The notes under the pieces are model-generated. The model made no database searches. It saw only the letters and a list, made by a program, of their open reading frames with translations, and was not told the DNA's origin. The translations under genes were made by a program, and so were the position numbers. From positions 9,259-73,258 of the forward strand of contig CAVAVP010000035.1 in the NCBI GenBank assembly GCA_963592135.1: a stretch of DNA of 64,000 nucleotides, given 5' to 3'. This document shows positions 60,772-64,000 of this stretch, piece by piece (the first letter of the stretch is position 1; the number at the start of each line of letters is the position of its first letter). This stretch comes from UBA3700 sp963592135 (lineage in GTDB: Bacteria; Bacillota; Clostridia; Christensenellales; UBA3700).

Positions 60772-61795
60772 TGTATTGATTCAGGATTTATTAAATATTT
60801 GCTCGCAAAAAAAATTGTTTGAAAATTTAGACAATAAGGTTGTGCTTATAACTGGTTCTACAGGCTTAATAGGATCACTGCTAGTAAATTCTTTTTTATA
60901 TGCCAATAGTATTTATGGTTTAAATATAAAAATAATAGCTCAAGGAAGAAGTTTAGAAAAACTTACAAAAAAATTTTCTAAAAATATAAATTTAATTTTA
61001 TTAGAAAAAGAATTAGATTTAGTTGATGTGGATTGTGATTATATTTTTCATACTGCCAGCCCAACCGCATCGACAGAATTTATCACAAAACCTGTTGAAT
61101 GTTTAAATGCAATTGTTGAAGGTACAAAATCGATGTTAGAATTGGCAAAACGAAAACAAGTTAAAAAGTTTTTATATATTTCATCGATGGAAGAGTATGG
61201 CGTTTTTGATAAAGATGAAGAAGTAACGGAGGAAATGATAGGTGTAATAAATCATTTAAATACAAGAAGCTGTTACTCACTAGGGAAAAGAGTAAGTGAG
61301 CATTATTGTTACCTATATTTTAAAGAGTTTAATGTTGAATTTTCTATTGCAAGATTAGCACAAACATTTGGCGCAGGAGTATCTTTGGAGGACCGTAGAG
61401 TGTTTATGCAGTTTTCAAATAGCGTAATAGCTAAAAAAGATATTGTTCTAAATACAAAAGGAACCACCATTTCAAATTTTTGTTATACTTCTGATGCGAT
61501 TAGGGGCATTTTATATATTCTAAAATATGGTGCAACTGGAGAAGCTTACAATATTTGTAATGATGAGAAAAAAATGTCAATACTTGATGTAGCAAATTTA
61601 ATAGCAAATGAAATTGCAAATCAACAAATAAAAGTTATAATAAATAATATAGATTCTTCTAAAACAGGATATGCTCCAGATAATAGGATGAAATTAAATT
61701 CTTCAAAAATAAAAAACCTTGGTTGGTGCCCAGATTTTTCTATAAAAGAAGCTTATATAAGATTAATAAAATATATAGAAGGAGAAAAATTATGA
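60764..61795 (+). CDS. NAD-dependent epimerase/dehydratase (extended SDR)
   Basis: A 343-residue extended SDR with GSTGLIGSLL as the NAD loop (about residues 30-39), HTASPTASTEF, SSMEEYGVF, and the catalytic YxxxK in CYSLGKRVSEH. The C-terminal ICNDEKKMSILDVANLI is typical of the group. Its place directly after the cytidylyltransferase and before a CDP-glycerol-type transferase suggests it acts on a CDP-linked or related sugar, possibly in the position filled by TarJ reductase elsewhere. The substrate cannot be read from sequence. Confidence 0.85.
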   Translation: MNSVLIQDLLNICSQKKLFENLDNKVVLITGSTGLIGSLLVNSFLYANSIYGLNIKIIAQGRSLEKLTKKFSKNINLILLEKELDLVDVDCDYIFHTASPTASTEFITKPVECLNAIVEGTKSMLELAKRKQVKKFLYISSMEEYGVFDKDEEVTEEMIGVINHLNTRSCYSLGKRVSEHYCYLYFKEFNVEFSIARLAQTFGAGVSLEDRRVFMQFSNSVIAKKDIVLNTKGTTISNFCYTSDAIRGILYILKYGATGEAYNICNDEKKMSILDVANLIANEIANQQIKVIINNIDSSKTGYAPDNRMKLNSSKIKNLGWCPDFSIKEAYIRLIKYIEGEKL

Positions 61796-62916
61796 AAAAT
61801 ATATTAATAAATATTATAAAAACTTTATTAAAGATATTTTATATTTTTCCTATTAAAAACAATAGAGTGGTATTTAGTGCCTATTTAGGCAAAAATTATT
61901 CATGTAATCCTAAATATATTTGCGAATGGTTATTAAAAAATTCTAAAAATTTAGAAATAGTTTGGGCGTTTCGAAATCCTCAAAAAATAATAGTAGATGA
62001 AAAAATAAAAAAAATAAAATTTAAAAGTATTAAATATATTTTTTATGTTTTAACAGCAAGAGTGGTTGTAGATAATGTCGAAAGTTGGTCTATACTTCCA
62101 AAACGCAAAAATCAAGAAATTATTAATACATGGCATGGCGGCGGAGCTTATAAGGGCGTTGGAAAAAGAAGATTAGATACAAATAGAAGAATAGACAAAA
62201 ATATGTTGTCTAAAAACAAAAGGGTAACAACATATTTGTCTAGTAGTGAATATTTTACCGAATTGACTTTAAAACAATCTTTTGGATACAAAGGTAAAGT
62301 GCTAAATTCAGGAATGCCGAGAAATGATTTACTTATAAACAAAAATTTGGATTTAATATTGTCCTTGAAAAAACAGTTTGGGATAGAAAATAAAAAAATT
62401 GTAATTTATGCCCCTACATTTAGAAAAAATAGTTATGAATATGAGTTGGATTTTAAGAATTTAGTGGAGGCTTTAAAAAATAAATATGGTGGGCAATGGG
62501 TAGTCTTGTTTAGAGCGCATTATTATCTAACATGTAATTTTATTAATGATGAAAATATTATAGATGTTTCTACTTATCCTGATATGCAGGAATTGCTATT
62601 GATAAGTGATATATTAATAACAGATTACTCTTCTTCTATTTGGGACTTTGCTTTAATGGGAAAGACTGCATTTCTTTTTGTTCCTGATTTAAAAAAGTAC
62701 ACCATTGAAGAAAGAAGTTTTTATTTACCAATAGAAGAGTGGCCTTATTACTATGCTGAAAATAACAAAGATTTAATAAAATTGATATTAAATTTAAACG
62801 AAAAAGAACAAATTGAAAAAATAGAAAGACATCTTACGAGATTAAAAAGCTTTGAAAAAGGGCAGGCTTCTGAAAGTGTAGGTAATTATATTTTAAGCGA
62901 GATAAGTAGAAAATGA
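61792..62916 (+). CDS. TagB/TarF-like CDP-glycerol glycerophosphotransferase family protein
   Basis: A 374-residue peripheral membrane transferase for teichoic-acid-type polymers. Family marks are INTWHGGGAYKGVGKR (the HG motif), IYAPTFRKNSYEYE, LFRAHYYL with the catalytic His, and LLISDILITDYSSSIWDFAL. It would transfer glycerol- or ribitol-phosphate from a CDP donor. The ATG at 61792 is behind AAGGAG and overlaps the SDR stop (ATGA); an in-frame extension upstream lies inside the SDR gene. The next polymerase gene overlaps its end by 4 nt. Confidence 0.9.
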   Translation: MKNILINIIKTLLKIFYIFPIKNNRVVFSAYLGKNYSCNPKYICEWLLKNSKNLEIVWAFRNPQKIIVDEKIKKIKFKSIKYIFYVLTARVVVDNVESWSILPKRKNQEIINTWHGGGAYKGVGKRRLDTNRRIDKNMLSKNKRVTTYLSSSEYFTELTLKQSFGYKGKVLNSGMPRNDLLINKNLDLILSLKKQFGIENKKIVIYAPTFRKNSYEYELDFKNLVEALKNKYGGQWVVLFRAHYYLTCNFINDENIIDVSTYPDMQELLLISDILITDYSSSIWDFALMGKTAFLFVPDLKKYTIEERSFYLPIEEWPYYYAENNKDLIKLILNLNEKEQIEKIERHLTRLKSFEKGQASESVGNYILSEISRK

Positions 62917-64000
62917 GTAATTTTTTGTATAATAAAAAGAGTGATCACCTTTTGCCAGCTTTGGCCGTATTCATTTGCACTTTTTTTATATATAGTGATT
63001 TAGGGATAAGGATGATTTATGGATGGTTATTATTGACATTAATATTATGTGTTAAATTGTCTATGAATTTTATTTCAAATTCCTGTTTTGAGATAAACAA
63101 AGAGAAAAAGGCATGGTTTTTAATTGTATTTACTTTATTGTGTTTTTTTATATTGCCAAATTCTAGAAAAGATGAAGATACTATTTCATACATGATAGCT
63201 TTAATAGTTGTATTTTTATATTATTTTGTTATGAACCCATCTGTAGAAGATTTTAAAATATGTAAAAAAATATTTTATTTTATTGCTATATTGTTTTCAG
63301 CAGCAATTATTTTTTTTAAACTGAATCCACAATTGTATTTTGAATATATATATCCTTATTTGTCTGAAAAAACACAGGCTTTAGCATCATATTATATTCC
63401 AAGAGGTTATGGAATTCCAATCGGGGGTTCGTTTGTTTATGCCGACTATATAATAATTTTTGCAATAATATTTAAACTTTGTGATATGAAGGAAAAAGAT
63501 AAGAATATACTGAGCTATTTTGAAATTTTATTTTTTTTAATTGCGGTCGTTTGTATGGGACGTAGAGGTGAATTATTGGGAGCCATTGTTTCTACGGTTG
63601 TTATATATGTTATATCAAATAAAAAAAGCAAAGTTCAAAAAAGAATTCTATTACTATTTCTTTTATTTGCAATAGTATTGTTATGTATAATATTGTTCTA
63701 TAATCAACTTAAAGCAATACCAGTTTTACATAGATATATAATTACAATAGAAGGTGTTTTAAAAAATGAAGATACATCTTCTGGTAGATTTGAATTATGG
63801 GAGATGGCTATAAAAATATTTAAAACATCTCCAGTCATAGGAATAGGTTATAGAAGATATAGTGATTTTGTTTCAAGTGAGTTTAGAGCTATACATGGGA
63901 GTGACGTTCAGAATGTTCATAATGATTTTTTACAATTGTTATGTGAAGTTGGGTTAGTTGGTACTTTATTTGTGGTATTAGGTTTTATTATCATCTTTTT
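62913..64000 (+). CDS. Second O-antigen polymerase-like membrane protein (3' end outside window)
   Basis: An open frame begins at the ATG at 62913, overlapping the previous stop (ATGA), and runs to the window end (about 362 codons). It has a string of hydrophobic segments, then a long loop with TSSGRFELWEMAIKIF and VIGIGYRRYSDF followed by VHNDFLQLLCEVGLVG, the Wzy/WaaL C-terminal loop pattern also seen at 51749. It is therefore a second polymerase or ligase in the same operon. Confidence 0.87.
   Translation, partial: MSNFLYNKKSDHLLPALAVFICTFFIYSDLGIRMIYGWLLLTLILCVKLSMNFISNSCFEINKEKKAWFLIVFTLLCFFILPNSRKDEDTISYMIALIVVFLYYFVMNPSVEDFKICKKIFYFIAILFSAAIIFFKLNPQLYFEYIYPYLSEKTQALASYYIPRGYGIPIGGSFVYADYIIIFAIIFKLCDMKEKDKNILSYFEILFFLIAVVCMGRRGELLGAIVSTVVIYVISNKKSKVQKRILLLFLLFAIVLLCIILFYNQLKAIPVLHRYIITIEGVLKNEDTSSGRFELWEMAIKIFKTSPVIGIGYRRYSDFVSSEFRAIHGSDVQNVHNDFLQLLCEVGLVGTLFVVLGFIIIF

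Overview
The window reads as a chromosomal segment of a low-GC Gram-positive bacterium (Bacillota, most likely an uncultured gut-type Clostridia). The evidence is strong A+T richness, Shine-Dalgarno sites of the AGGAGG type, SigA-like promoters with 17-bp spacers, intrinsic terminators, a PyrR attenuator, QueT and DUF4430/ECF membrane proteins, lipoprotein signal peptides, and LicD/TagB-type envelope genes. The exact taxon cannot be settled from sequence reading alone. I see no rRNA, tRNA, CRISPR array, phage or intact insertion sequence. Several broken P-loop ATPase genes are scattered through the window.

Layout. 0-3 kb: the 5' part of a first upp gene (minus), then an amino-acid ABC transporter operon (lipoprotein, permease, ATPase) whose binding protein is circularly permuted. 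3-4.5 kb: a decayed AAA_14/DUF4143 ATPase. 4.5-8.1 kb: a DUF523 gene and a pyrimidine-salvage block (uraA and pyrR on the minus strand behind a clear PyrR-type attenuator, then a second upp on plus). 8-12.5 kb: a beta-CASP nuclease, transketolase and dUTPase. 12.7-22 kb: a GH27 alpha-galactosidase, a structured leader plus DUF4430 lipoprotein and ECF S component, an acidic-tailed membrane protein, NahK-like kinase plus GalE, and a CapD/FlaA1-like dehydratase. 22-31 kb: a surface protein and apgM on minus, then a GH2-glpK-GPH transporter operon that looks suited to a galactosyl-glycerol type substrate. 31-44 kb: DegV, a MacB-like ABC/FtsX protein, an alanyl-tRNA synthetase without C-terminal domains, a 1459-residue modular surface protein, a PfkB kinase and ATPase debris. 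44.8-50.7 kb: a compact metG-tatD-radical SAM-rsmA-exonuclease-mtnN run. 51-64 kb: queT behind a candidate preQ1-like pseudoknot, then a long polysaccharide/teichoic-type operon running off the window end (polymerase, Wzz, a GlmU-acetyltransferase/GlmM fusion, GNAT, aminotransferase, sugar-1-P transferase, LicD, TarI/IspD-like cytidylyltransferase, SDR, TagB/TarF-like transferase, second polymerase).

How the genes work together. UraA imports uracil, the two Upp proteins salvage it and PyrR senses UMP/UTP to set uraA/pyrR readthrough. The glycoside genes, GalE and the sugar kinase feed hexoses and glycerol into central metabolism and UDP-sugars. The fused GlmM-GlmU enzyme, CapD-like dehydratase, aminotransferase and PglC-like transferase plausibly start an amino-sugar-containing surface glycan. 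LicD, the cytidylyltransferase and the TagB-like enzyme would decorate or extend it with phosphodiester-linked groups. The least ordinary items are the permuted binding protein, the GlmU/GlmM fusion, the short AlaRS, the unassigned leader RNA before the DUF4430/ECF genes, and the GH2-glpK-GPH operon.
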